In this document: in pieces, positions 1 through 5,805 of the stretch
How positions within the stretch are numbered: the stretch's first letter is position 1
Layout of the letters: every line of letters begins with the position of its first letter
Assembly: GCA_046539045.1 (NCBI GenBank)
Contig: JBKHHU010000187.1
Coordinates: 1 to 6,561, forward strand
DNA from: JBKHHU01 sp046539045
Lineage (GTDB): Bacteria > Planctomycetota > Phycisphaerae > SM23-33
Reading direction: 5' to 3'
DNA length: 6,561 bases
Made by a program: the position numbers and the translations under genes
Notes under the pieces: generated by a model
Database searches by the model: none
Told to the model about the DNA's origin: nothing
What the model saw: the letters and a program-made list of their open reading frames with translations, nothing else

Positions 1-2019
1 TCGCAGCCGTATAAGTACGTCTGGACCGCAGAAGTCGGCGGGAAGCGCGTCGGCGGGGCGGAAGAATCCGGCACGATCAAATCCATGCAGACGCTGAAGT
101 TACCGATTAAACTCGACCTGCCGGAGCAGCCGGCCGGCGACAAGGTCGATGCGAAAATCACGCTGAAGGCGACCATCGGCCGGGCCGAGCATAGCGACGA
201 ACTGGCCTTCCGCGTCTTCCGCAAGCTGCCCGAAATCGACGCAACCGTCGCCGTGTTCGACCCCTACGCAGGGAGCTCGGCCATGCTGTCCTATGCGGGA
301 ATCTCCCGCCGGTCCTGGAATGGTCGGGCCGCACCCGGCGTGCTGGTCATTGGTCGCAACGCCGTCTCCGGCGGGCACCGACCGCCCGGAGACGTAAAGA
401 AATTCGTCTCTTCCGGTGGGACCTGCGTGATGTTCATCCAGGACCGCAAGTGGCTGCGGGAGAACATCGGTTTCCGCATCGGACCGCACGTTCACCGGCA
501 GGCGTTCGCCATCGACACCGACCACCCGGCCGTGGAGGGCCTGGACAACACGGACCTGAGCTACTGGACCGGGTCGAGCACGCTCATCGACGGCTACCCT
601 CACTACGAGGGCGACGGCTATCCGGAGCACGGCTGGCACTGGGGCAACCGCCACGGCGTGACGTCGGCGGCGCTGGAGAAACCGCACCGCGCCGGCTGGC
701 GACCGATCCTGGAATGCGGGTTCGATCTGGCCTGGTCACCGCTGATGGAACTGGACTACGGCAAGGGCCGCTTCATCCTCTCAACCCTGGACCTCGGCGA
801 CCATTACGCCAAAGACCCCGCCGCGGTGCGGATGGTCCGGAACATCATCCTGTACGCCATCCGCAGCAAGCCCCGGCCTCGCGCGGAAAGTGTCATCTAC
901 ATCGGCGGCCGATCCGGCAGGGAGACGCTGGAGAAACTCGGCGTGCGGTTCGACACACCGGCAGAGCCGGACCTCTCCGCGGCGTCTCAGACGCTTCTGA
1001 TCGTCGGGTCCGGCGCGAAACCGGACGCCGAGCGCCTGACCGAGTTCCTCCGCCGGGGCGGAAGGGCTCTGGTGCTCGGCAGCGACGAGCCAAACGGTCT
1101 GCTCGGTGTCAAGCGGCGAAACCAGCCCCGGCACACCGGCTCGCTCAGCGTGCCCGACTGGCCGGAAGCGGCAGGGCTCAGCGCATCGGACCTGCGCTGG
1201 CGGGCGGCCCATCCGGCCTTCGTCATCAGCGGCGGGGCGGATGTCGCTTCCGATGGTCTGCTGGCCCGCCGGAAAATCGGCAAGGGCGTCATCGTCTTCT
1301 GTCAGATCGACCCGGACCGGTTCCACTGCGACAAGCAGCCGTACTTCCGCTACACCCGGTGGCGACAGACGCGGGCCCTGTCCCAGATCCTCGCCAACCT
1401 CGGGGCCGCCTTCGAGGAAGACGGCCGCATCTTCCGGTTCTTCGACTCATCACAGGCCAAGCCCGACGCGATGAGCCTGGCCGGCAACTGGAAGGTCAAG
1501 CTCACCTGGAGCAAGAAGGAAGTCGACAAAAATCTGCCCGACCCGGGCATCAGCAAAGCCGCCCGCAATCTGCTCCAGCCGGACGCGTCCGAGGCGGGCA
1601 TGGACGACGTGAAGCTCCCTGCCTACTGGGGCGGGTTCTCCGGAAGCGACGGAGAGGCCGTGTTCCGGCGGACGGTGACCGTGCCCGAGGACTGGGCGGG
1701 CAAGGACCTGGTTGTGCACCTCGGGCCGATCGACGATTTCGACGCGACCTACTTCAACGGACAGCAGATCGGCAAAACGGACATGACCAACACGCCCGTT
1801 CCGGTAAGCAATTCGCGGACGTATCGGATTCCCGGCAGACTGGTCAAAGCGGGCAAGAACGTCATCGCCATCCGCGTCTTCGACCATCGTGCCGGGGGCG
1901 GCTTCCGCGGAAAGGCCGACGACATGCAGCTGATCCGCCCGAAGCCCGGTTTCTACCACCCCGACTACCGCCACGACCACGCCAACGGCGACGACCCATA
2001 CCGCTACCACAGATGGTGA
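1..2019 (+). CDS. Large glycoside hydrolase family 2-like protein, C-terminal part (5' truncated by the window)
   Basis: The frame is open from base 1 to a TGA at 2017-2019 (672 visible codons), so the gene starts outside the window; the first in-frame ATG at 85 is probably internal. In window numbering, residues about 1-78 are beta-rich and Ig-like (a KLPIKLDLP strand, ending near FRVFRKLP). Residues about 80-285 and 295-475 each look like a flavodoxin-like or glutamine-amidotransferase-like fold (runs such as PGVLVIGRN, GGTCVMFIQD, QTLLIVGSG, GGRALVLGS, KGVIVFCQIDPDR). Residues about 490-645 look like a galactose-binding jelly-roll of the GH2 sugar-binding type (AYWGGFSG, VFRRTVTVPEDW, DATYFNGQQIG, AGKNVIAIRVFDHR). 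The tail is rich in His, Asp and Tyr. This arrangement fits the accessory half of large GH2/beta-galactosidase-like proteins. No catalytic barrel or catalytic acid is visible, so activity and substrate cannot be assigned. A sialate O-acetylesterase-like or other carbohydrate-binding protein is possible. Confidence 0.72.
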   Translation, partial: SQPYKYVWTAEVGGKRVGGAEESGTIKSMQTLKLPIKLDLPEQPAGDKVDAKITLKATIGRAEHSDELAFRVFRKLPEIDATVAVFDPYAGSSAMLSYAGISRRSWNGRAAPGVLVIGRNAVSGGHRPPGDVKKFVSSGGTCVMFIQDRKWLRENIGFRIGPHVHRQAFAIDTDHPAVEGLDNTDLSYWTGSSTLIDGYPHYEGDGYPEHGWHWGNRHGVTSAALEKPHRAGWRPILECGFDLAWSPLMELDYGKGRFILSTLDLGDHYAKDPAAVRMVRNIILYAIRSKPRPRAESVIYIGGRSGRETLEKLGVRFDTPAEPDLSAASQTLLIVGSGAKPDAERLTEFLRRGGRALVLGSDEPNGLLGVKRRNQPRHTGSLSVPDWPEAAGLSASDLRWRAAHPAFVISGGADVASDGLLARRKIGKGVIVFCQIDPDRFHCDKQPYFRYTRWRQTRALSQILANLGAAFEEDGRIFRFFDSSQAKPDAMSLAGNWKVKLTWSKKEVDKNLPDPGISKAARNLLQPDASEAGMDDVKLPAYWGGFSGSDGEAVFRRTVTVPEDWAGKDLVVHLGPIDDFDATYFNGQQIGKTDMTNTPVPVSNSRTYRIPGRLVKAGKNVIAIRVFDHRAGGGFRGKADDMQLIRPKPGFYHPDYRHDHANGDDPYRYHRW

Positions 2020-2022
2020 TGG

Positions 2023-2078
2023 AAAGTACGAAGTACAAAGTACAAAGGACGAAGTACAAAGGACTAATGACAAAGTAA
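2023..2078. repeat. Phased heptanucleotide tandem repeat array
   Basis: Eight consecutive heptamers in exact 7-base phase start four bases after the stop codon of the upstream gene. The consensus is (A/G)AAG(T/G)AC. The first six copies are AAAGTAC or GAAGTAC, or carry one T-to-G change to AAAGGAC; the last two (TAATGAC, AAAGTAA) are degenerate. A decayed echo follows: AAGGACTAATGACA at about 2059-2072 recurs as AAGGAGTAATGACA at about 2094-2107. The block is A-rich, unlike the surrounding GC-rich sequence. It resembles in form the short heptanucleotide repeats known from cyanobacteria. No spacers or palindromic repeats are present, so it is not a CRISPR. Confidence 0.85.
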
Positions 2079-2153
2079 AACGTGCGAATTACCAAGGAGT
2101 AATGACACAAGGAGGGCGGCGGCGGCTTCTTGGAAGCTACCACTGAGGACAAT

Positions 2154-2194
2154 AAAAAGACGGCGTCAAGGCGGGGCAGTGTCTTGACGCCGTC
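2154..2194 (-). terminator. Intrinsic terminator of the predicted small RNA
   Basis: A perfect 12-bp inverted repeat (GACGGCGTCAAG at 2159-2170 with its complement at 2183-2194) and a 12-base loop are followed, on the minus strand, by five T residues (plus-strand A run 2154-2158) and ATT. There is no T run on the other side (the plus strand continues GGGAGTCGAG), so it is directional for leftward transcription. Nothing to its right on the minus strand needs it except the predicted small RNA or read-through from tRNA-Glu, which has its own terminator. Confidence 0.85.
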
Positions 2195-2263
2195 GGGAGT
2201 CGAGGGCAGCTCCAGGTGGAGGGAGACCTGAAACCGCCATTCGACTTCTTCGTCTCTTATTAC
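2154..2263 (-). ncRNA. Predicted stand-alone small RNA (about 110 nt)
   Basis: This is an inferred transcript bounded by a promoter (TTGAAA, 17-base spacer, TATTAT at 2270-2298) and an intrinsic terminator (2154-2194), all on the minus strand. Between them lies a hairpin at 2198-2246. It has an outer stem AGTCGA/TCGACT, a 2/1-base internal loop, and an inner 13-bp stem (2226-2238 with 2205-2217) containing three G-U wobbles. It closes an 8-base loop, CUCCCUCC (2218-2225). Three C residues separate it from the terminator stem. About 17 bases at the 5' end look unstructured. The loop resembles an anti-Shine-Dalgarno sequence, as in C-rich-loop regulatory RNAs, which suggests base-pairing with mRNA leaders. 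I do not recognise a known RNA family. No gene follows on this strand, so it is not an mRNA leader. A 24-codon ORF from an ATG at 2241 (MAVSGLPPPG...) runs into the terminator stem without a good ribosome-binding site; I consider it incidental. Confidence 0.5.
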
Positions 2264-2269
2264 ACCAGT

Positions 2270-2298
2270 ATAATATCCTAACAATCCAAAGATTTCAA
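2270..2298 (-). promoter_or_regulatory. Sigma70-like promoter for the predicted small RNA
   Basis: On the minus strand TTGAAA (2293-2298) and TATTAT (2270-2275) are separated by exactly 17 bases. Each hexamer matches the vegetative consensus at five of six positions. TATACT (2267-2272) overlaps as an alternative -10 at a longer spacing. The stretch 2270-2300 is AT-rich in GC-rich surroundings. Transcription would begin near 2261-2264, just before the small-RNA hairpin. Confidence 0.55.
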
Positions 2299-2468
2299 GT
2301 TTTTCGGGGAATAGCCGACGGACTGGCCTCGTCGTTCCGGCTTCCTCGCGGGGCATGTACCGTGACTGTCAGGCATTGGAATGGTTCGTCCCGGCTGGGA
2401 AAGCGGCGTGATTTACGGGAGATCCCAACAATATTCCGCCCTTGATCGGCGAGGCGTGTCCGCGCACC
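2299..2468. other. Gene-free spacer between the small-RNA promoter and the tRNA terminator
   Basis: I see no convincing gene, repeat or RNA structure here. A minus-strand open frame begins with an ATG at 2356 but runs through the small-RNA promoter, its terminator, the heptamer array and the antisense of the upstream gene, so it is not treated as coding. Together with the small RNA and heptamer array, this fills the gap between the stop at 2019 and the tRNA. Confidence 0.5.
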
Positions 2469-2500
2469 AAAAAAGCCCGCTGCACTGGCAACGGGCTTTT
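2469..2500 (-). terminator. Intrinsic terminator of tRNA-Glu
   Basis: On the minus strand, starting seven bases after the tRNA 3' end, a 13-bp stem (2488-2500 with 2471-2483) closes a 4-base loop and has one G-U pair; its core is AAGCCCG/CGGGCTT. It is followed by a run of T (plus-strand A at 2469-2474). On the plus strand the stem is followed by only TTTT and then CCG, so it could act weakly in both directions; it is also the only plausible stop for rightward transcription from the upstream gene. Confidence 0.9.
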
Positions 2501-2507
2501 CCGTAAA

Positions 2508-2580
2508 TACCCCCAAGGGGACTCGAACCCCTGTCTCCAGGATGAGAACCTGATATCCTAGGCCACTAGACGATGGGGGC
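2508..2580 (-). tRNA. tRNA-Glu (anticodon CTC)
   Basis: The 73-base cloverleaf reads on the minus strand. The acceptor stem is GCCCCCA (2574-2580) with TGGGGGT (2509-2515), including a G1-U72 pair, and the discriminator is A at 2508. The anticodon stem is 2537-2541 with 2549-2553 around the loop TTCTCAT, placing anticodon CTC at 2544-2546, which reads GAG. The T arm is 2516-2520 with 2528-2532 around TTCGAGT. The D arm begins GTCTAGTGG, typical of tRNA-Glu. CCA is not encoded and must be added after transcription. A promoter and leader lie upstream and a strong terminator downstream, so it is a single-gene unit, divergent from the next gene on the plus strand. Confidence 0.97.
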
Positions 2581-2589
2581 ATCTGGTTA

Positions 2590-2624
2590 CTTGGCCTCCG
2601 CCTTTCGGCGGCGTCTCATCCAAG
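2590..2624 (-). other. Hairpin in the 5' leader of the tRNA-Glu precursor
   Basis: Between the tRNA promoter and the mature 5' end the minus strand can form CTTGG/CCAAG (2620-2624 with 2590-2594), enclosing a CCGCC/GGCGG stem (2607-2611 with 2598-2602) capped by a GAAA tetraloop of the GNRA class. It would lie just 5' of the RNase P cleavage site. A role in processing or stability is inference. Confidence 0.55.
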
Positions 2625-2632
2625 GGTCGGGA

Positions 2633-2661
2633 ATACTACTGATTTGTGCGGGGTGTGTCAA
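2633..2661 (-). promoter_or_regulatory. Sigma70-like promoter of tRNA-Glu
   Basis: On the minus strand a perfect -35 hexamer TTGACA (2656-2661), a 17-base spacer and TAGTAT (2633-2638; four of six consensus bases) lie about 50 bases before the mature tRNA 5' end. Transcription would start near 2626, at the leader hairpin. Confidence 0.75.
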
Positions 2662-2671
2662 GTGCGATTTT

Positions 2672-2697
2672 CCGGTCGGCGTCAAATTGCCGACCGG
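2672..2697. repeat. Perfect inverted repeat CCGGTCGGC, possible operator
   Basis: CCGGTCGGC (2672-2680) and its exact complement GCCGACCGG (2689-2697) flank an 8-base AT-rich spacer. The 9-mer recurs directly at 2751-2759 and at 2870-2878, where it merges into the palindrome GGTCGGCCGACC (2872-2883). No T run follows on either strand, so it is not an intrinsic terminator. It lies just upstream of the divergent tRNA -35 and in the upstream region of the enolase-superfamily gene. A binding site for a regulator is possible; the motif also occurs once inside glyS (4441-4449), so composition may contribute. Confidence 0.4.
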
Positions 2698-2899
2698 CCC
2701 GGGGGCAGGCGGCATCCGTTGCCGCAGACGGCGGTTGGGCGTGGTGTATCCCGGTCGGCGCATTGACAACCGGACCGCTTTGGCCAAAGATGGCGAACGC
2801 TGACCGTCCGGAGCCTTGCTCGTGTGAGCCGAAGCGGAGAGGCTTCCGGGCGGGGTGGTTGCTTCCCAACCGGTCGGCCGACCTTGTACGGATCTGTTC

Positions 2900-2903
2900 G
2901 GAG
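2900..2903 (+). promoter_or_regulatory. Shine-Dalgarno fixing the enolase-superfamily start
   Basis: GGAG ends seven bases before ATG 2911. The in-frame GTG at 2824 would add 29 residues (beginning MSRSGEASG) of low-complexity, non-family sequence, so ATG 2911 is preferred. Confidence 0.75.
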
Positions 2904-2910
2904 TGGACGA

Positions 2911-4065
2911 ATGTCGACGTTGCGAAAGCTGGAGGTGTACCGTACCTCGATTCCGATGCGGAGTTTCGAGCATGCCGCGGCAGGGCGGGATCTGTCCGAG
3001 TGCATTCTCGTGCGCCTGGAGCTTTCGGACGGTGTGAGCGGCTGGGGGGAGACGCTCCCGCGAGAATACGTTACCGGCGAAACGCTGGAAAGCGTGCCCG
3101 CCGACATCGAGAGCGAACTGCTGCCGATCCTCCGCGACGGGCAGGTCGAGCGTCTGCGACCGGACGACTACCCCACCCGCTCCGCCGACGGCAGGTGCAT
3201 CCAGGCAGCGGTCGCGGCGGTGGATCTGGCGTGGGTGGACTGCATGGCCCGGGCGGGGCTGCGGGTTTCGGACCTGCTGGGTGTGGGCACCCGCGAGGGG
3301 ATCCCGCGGGAAATCCGCACCCGCATCACCGGCGTGCTGGGCTCGAGCGATGCCGGCAAGACCGCCAAGCGCCTCCGGCTGATGCGTCTCGGCCGACTCC
3401 GCGACTTCAAGCTCAAACTCGGGCTCGGAGAGGACGTCGATCGGGCGAACCTGGACCTCGTGGCCGGTAAGCTCCGCCGGTCGCTACGAAGCGGAAAGTG
3501 CACACTCCGTGTGGATGTCAACGGCGCCTGGGACGCCGACTCCACGCCCGACCGCGTGGAGGAGCTTGCTTCGCTGGGCGTGATCGCGGTGGAGCAGCCG
3601 GTTTTCTGCGGGGCCGCGGAGCTGGCCGAACTCGCCGGCCGGTGTTCCCTGCCGCTGCTGGCCGATGAGAGCCTCCTGACCGCCGAGGACGCCGAACTGC
3701 TGGCCGAGCGCCCCGGGCATGTGTGGTGGAACGTCCGCATCAGCAAAAACGGTGGACCCCGCCGGGCCAACGACCTGCTGAATCTCGCAGCCGAGAGGGG
3801 CGTGACGGTTTCCAACGGCTGCATGGTCGGCGAAACGAGCCTGCTCTCTGCCGCCCAGCGACACCTGCTGGTCGGTCATCCGGAGGTGCGGTTCGCCGAA
3901 GGCAACTACGGCAGGTGGCTGCTTTCGGAGGATGTCACCGACCGGTCGCTGCGGTTCGGGCTCGGCGGTCGACTCAAGCTGCCGCGTGGCGACGGGCTGG
4001 GCGTGACGGTGGACGACGAGCGACTCTCTCGCCTCGGCAGAAGGGTTGTGTCATTTGCGGTTTGA
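2911..4065 (+). CDS. Enolase-superfamily enzyme, muconate cycloisomerase subgroup (dipeptide-epimerase-like)
   Basis: The 384-residue protein has the family's usual length and two-domain layout. The N-terminal capping domain (about 1-115) has VRLELSDGVSGWGET near 33-47. A TIM barrel and C-terminal cap segment follow. The subgroup's catalytic residues are all present: KLK at 167-169 (base K169), metal ligands D202 (RVDVNGAW), E228 (VEQP) and D252 (ADES), and the opposite general acid/base K279 (ISKNGG). Spacings of D202 to E228 to D252 to K279 match muconate cycloisomerase-type enzymes such as L-Ala-D/L-Glu epimerase. These enzymes abstract a proton alpha to a carboxylate, using Mg2+, in the cytoplasm. 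The substrate is uncertain: the segment where Ala-Glu epimerases carry an acidic DxD-type pair reads RFAEGNYGRWLL here. Muconate cycloisomerase, o-succinylbenzoate synthase and epimerase activities all remain possible. The gene is divergent from tRNA-Glu and followed by glyS on the same strand with its own promoter, so no operon partner points to a pathway. Confidence 0.9.
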   Translation: MSTLRKLEVYRTSIPMRSFEHAAAGRDLSECILVRLELSDGVSGWGETLPREYVTGETLESVPADIESELLPILRDGQVERLRPDDYPTRSADGRCIQAAVAAVDLAWVDCMARAGLRVSDLLGVGTREGIPREIRTRITGVLGSSDAGKTAKRLRLMRLGRLRDFKLKLGLGEDVDRANLDLVAGKLRRSLRSGKCTLRVDVNGAWDADSTPDRVEELASLGVIAVEQPVFCGAAELAELAGRCSLPLLADESLLTAEDAELLAERPGHVWWNVRISKNGGPRRANDLLNLAAERGVTVSNGCMVGETSLLSAAQRHLLVGHPEVRFAEGNYGRWLLSEDVTDRSLRFGLGGRLKLPRGDGLGVTVDDERLSRLGRRVVSFAV

Positions 4066-4074
4066 GCCTATGAT
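4046..4074 (+). promoter_or_regulatory. Putative promoter for the glyS leader and glyS
   Basis: TTGTGT (4046-4051), a 17-base spacer and TATGAT (4069-4074; five of six -10 bases) overlap the last codons and stop of the preceding gene. The -35 is weak (TTG plus mismatches). Predicted transcription starts near 4081 and would give a leader of about 180 bases before glyS. Confidence 0.45.
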
Positions 4075-4115
4075 ACGCAACCCTTTGTGACCGGCACCGG
4101 CCGGGAGAGGCGATC

Positions 4116-4214
4116 ATGAGATTTCTACGCTGTGACAACGGCAGGATTATGGGTTTGACCGGCTCGGGTCTGCGGCCCCGTGCGAGGCGGATGTCGCGCG
4201 GCGGGGCGGAATGA
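4116..4214 (+). CDS. Possible small ORF in the glyS leader (32 codons)
   Basis: An ATG at 4116 sits five bases after the purine-rich GGGAGAGG (4103-4110), a better ribosome-binding site than that of glyS itself. The frame ends at TGA 4212-4214, 49 bases before glyS. The predicted peptide begins MRFLRCDNGR, has six Gly and eight Arg in 32 residues, and shows no membrane segment or recognised domain. Its place between a promoter and glycyl-tRNA synthetase, with 19% glycine codons, makes a leader peptide sensing glycyl-tRNA conceivable. However, no intrinsic terminator lies between it and glyS, and the Gly codons are scattered rather than in a run. A chance ORF in GC-rich DNA is the main alternative. 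Confidence 0.3.
   Translation: MRFLRCDNGRIMGLTGSGLRPRARRMSRGGAE
4175..4207 (+). other. Stem-loop in the glyS leader
   Basis: GCCCCG (4175-4180) pairs with CGGGGC (4202-4207), and inside it TGCGA (4181-4185) pairs with TCGCG (4194-4198) with one wobble, leaving loop GGCGGATG and a 3-base bulge. It covers the distal part of the small leader ORF. No T run follows, so it is not a terminator. It may influence ribosome progress or mRNA stability, or be a chance product of GC-rich sequence. Confidence 0.4.
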
Positions 4215-4263
4215 CTGAGTGACGAAATCGGTTGATCTGAGACTCGAGCTTTGAGAGTGAGAC

Positions 4264-5805
4264 ATGGCTGAAAACAATACGATGGACAAACTGGTAGCGC
4301 TGTGCAAGCGGCGGGGATTCGTGTACCCCGCCAGCGAGATTTACGGCGGGCTGAATGGTTTCTGGGATTACGGCCCGCTGGGCGCCCAGTTGAAGAATAA
4401 CATCCGCGACGACTGGTGGCGGAACATGGTCGAGTGCCCGCCGGTCGGCCCGGACGGTCACCCGCTGCAGATCGTCGGCCTGGACAGCGCGATCATCCAG
4501 AATCCCAACACGTGGGTCGCCTCCGGGCACGTCGGCGGGTTCAACGACCCGATGGTCGACTGCACCGAGAGCAAGAAGCGCTACCGCGAGGACCAGGTGA
4601 TGGTCTTCGTCACCCCGCAGGACGACCAGCACAACTACGCCTTTCCGGAGAATCAGCCGGACCATATCAGCAAGAAGCTCAAGCGGGCGAACGTCGATCC
4701 CGGCGAGTGCGAAATCAAGCCGCTGACGCAATTCGATGCGTCGGAATACGCCAACATCGTCGGCCCGGACGCCAAAATCGCCGGTACGCTGACCGAGCCG
4801 CGACTTTTCAACCTGATGTTCGAGACGTTCGTCGGCGCCATCCGCAACGATGAAGCCAAGGCGTACCTCCGGCCGGAGACGGCACAGGGCATCTTCCTGA
4901 ATTACAAGAACGTGCTGGACACGATGCGCGTGAAGATGCCGTTCGGGATCGCCCAGATCGGCAAGAGCTTCCGCAACGAGGTCACCCCGCGAAACTTCAT
5001 CTTCCGCAGCCGCGAGTTCGAGCAGATGGAGATGGAATGGTTCTGCGCTCCGGATGAGGCGCTGGACTGGTACGAGTTCTGGAAGGTCGAGCGGATGAAG
5101 TGGTGGAAGAATCTCGGGATCGCCGAGAGCAACCTCCGCTACCGCGACCACGACGAGGACGAACTGGCCCACTATTCCAAGGCGTGCGTGGACGTGGAAT
5201 ACAAGTACCCGTTCACGGACCCGGGCTTCGGCGAGCTGGAGGGCGTGGCCCATCGCGGGTGCTTCGACCTGACCCAGCACGAGGAACACTCCCGGACGAA
5301 GATGCAGTACTTCGACCAGGAGCGGCAGCTTGCCGCCAAGGAAGCCGGCCTCAGCAAGGATGAGATCAACGCCCGCTCCAAGTACATCCCGAACGTGATC
5401 GAGCCGGCAAGCGGCCTGACGCGTGCGGTGCTGGTGATGCTCTGCGAGGCGTACACACCGGACCCGGACCGTCCGAGCAAGGTATTCATGAAGTTCCTGC
5501 CGAAGCTGTCGCCGGTCAAGGCGGGCATCCTCCCGCTGGTGGCCAAGGACGGCATGCCGGAGATCGCCGAGAAACTCTACTACGACCTGCGGGACCGCTA
5601 CGTCGTGGACCTCGACGTCAAGCAGAACATCGGCAAACGCTACGCCCGACAGGACGAGATCGGCACGCCGTTCTGCTTCACCATCGACGGTCAGACGAAG
5701 GAAGACGACACCGTCACCGTCCGCTACCGCGACACGCTGGAACAGGACCGAATCCACATCGACAAGGTCAAGACGTTCCTTGCCGACAAGATTGGTGGGG
5801 AGTAA
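4264..5805 (+). CDS. glyS: Glycine--tRNA ligase, class II, alpha2 (single-chain) type
   Basis: The 513-residue cytoplasmic enzyme charges tRNA-Gly with glycine using ATP. It is the homodimeric type shared by archaea, eukaryotes and part of the bacteria (Thermus-like, about 500 residues), not the E. coli alpha2beta2 form. The N-terminal signature YPASEIYGGLNGFWDYGPLG spans 21-40. YLRPETAQG (201-209) and motif 2 FRNE (236-239; R237) contact ATP. HRGCFDLTQHEEHS near 330-345 is the family's glycine-pocket region. Motif 3 is EPASGLTR (380-387; R387). The C-terminal anticodon-binding domain runs from about 405 (SPVKAGILPLV), through GKRYARQDEIGTPFC, to the end. The start at ATG 4264 gives the normal N terminus; GAGAG (4253-4257) is a modest ribosome-binding site. 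The gene is complete, without frameshift. A leader with a possible small ORF precedes it. Its TAA stop overlaps the first base pair of a palindromic repeat array, and no clear intrinsic terminator follows. Confidence 0.98.
   Translation: MAENNTMDKLVALCKRRGFVYPASEIYGGLNGFWDYGPLGAQLKNNIRDDWWRNMVECPPVGPDGHPLQIVGLDSAIIQNPNTWVASGHVGGFNDPMVDCTESKKRYREDQVMVFVTPQDDQHNYAFPENQPDHISKKLKRANVDPGECEIKPLTQFDASEYANIVGPDAKIAGTLTEPRLFNLMFETFVGAIRNDEAKAYLRPETAQGIFLNYKNVLDTMRVKMPFGIAQIGKSFRNEVTPRNFIFRSREFEQMEMEWFCAPDEALDWYEFWKVERMKWWKNLGIAESNLRYRDHDEDELAHYSKACVDVEYKYPFTDPGFGELEGVAHRGCFDLTQHEEHSRTKMQYFDQERQLAAKEAGLSKDEINARSKYIPNVIEPASGLTRAVLVMLCEAYTPDPDRPSKVFMKFLPKLSPVKAGILPLVAKDGMPEIAEKLYYDLRDRYVVDLDVKQNIGKRYARQDEIGTPFCFTIDGQTKEDDTVTVRYRDTLEQDRIHIDKVKTFLADKIGGE

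Noticed and set aside
450..2078. Long plus-strand open frame (over 500 codons) in another frame of the first gene
   Set aside because: Arg/Pro/Gly-rich composition typical of a shifted frame in GC-rich DNA; the frame-1 protein has clear domain-like segments.
2159..2194. The 12-bp hairpin as a plus-strand terminator for the first gene
   Set aside because: No T run follows on the plus strand; the T run is only on the minus side.
1862..2356. Minus-strand frame of 164 codons starting at 2356
   Set aside because: It crosses the small-RNA promoter, a perfect intrinsic terminator and the heptamer array and ends antisense to the upstream gene; its C-terminal part is a translation of the repeats.
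2763..2792. Plus-strand TTGACA with 17-base spacer and AAAGAT as promoter of the enolase-superfamily gene
   Set aside because: The -35 is perfect but the -10 matches only weakly and lies in GC-rich sequence; not strong enough to annotate.
2824..2910. Upstream GTG start extending the enolase-superfamily protein by 29 residues
   Set aside because: The added sequence is not family-like and there is a good GGAG seven bases before ATG 2911.
4081..4263. T-box riboswitch controlling glyS
   Set aside because: No specifier-loop layout, T-box sequence or terminator/antiterminator pair is visible.
4147..5757. Long minus-strand open frame opposite glyS
   Set aside because: Product of high third-position GC on the antisense of a strongly conserved synthetase; no recognisable domains or start context.
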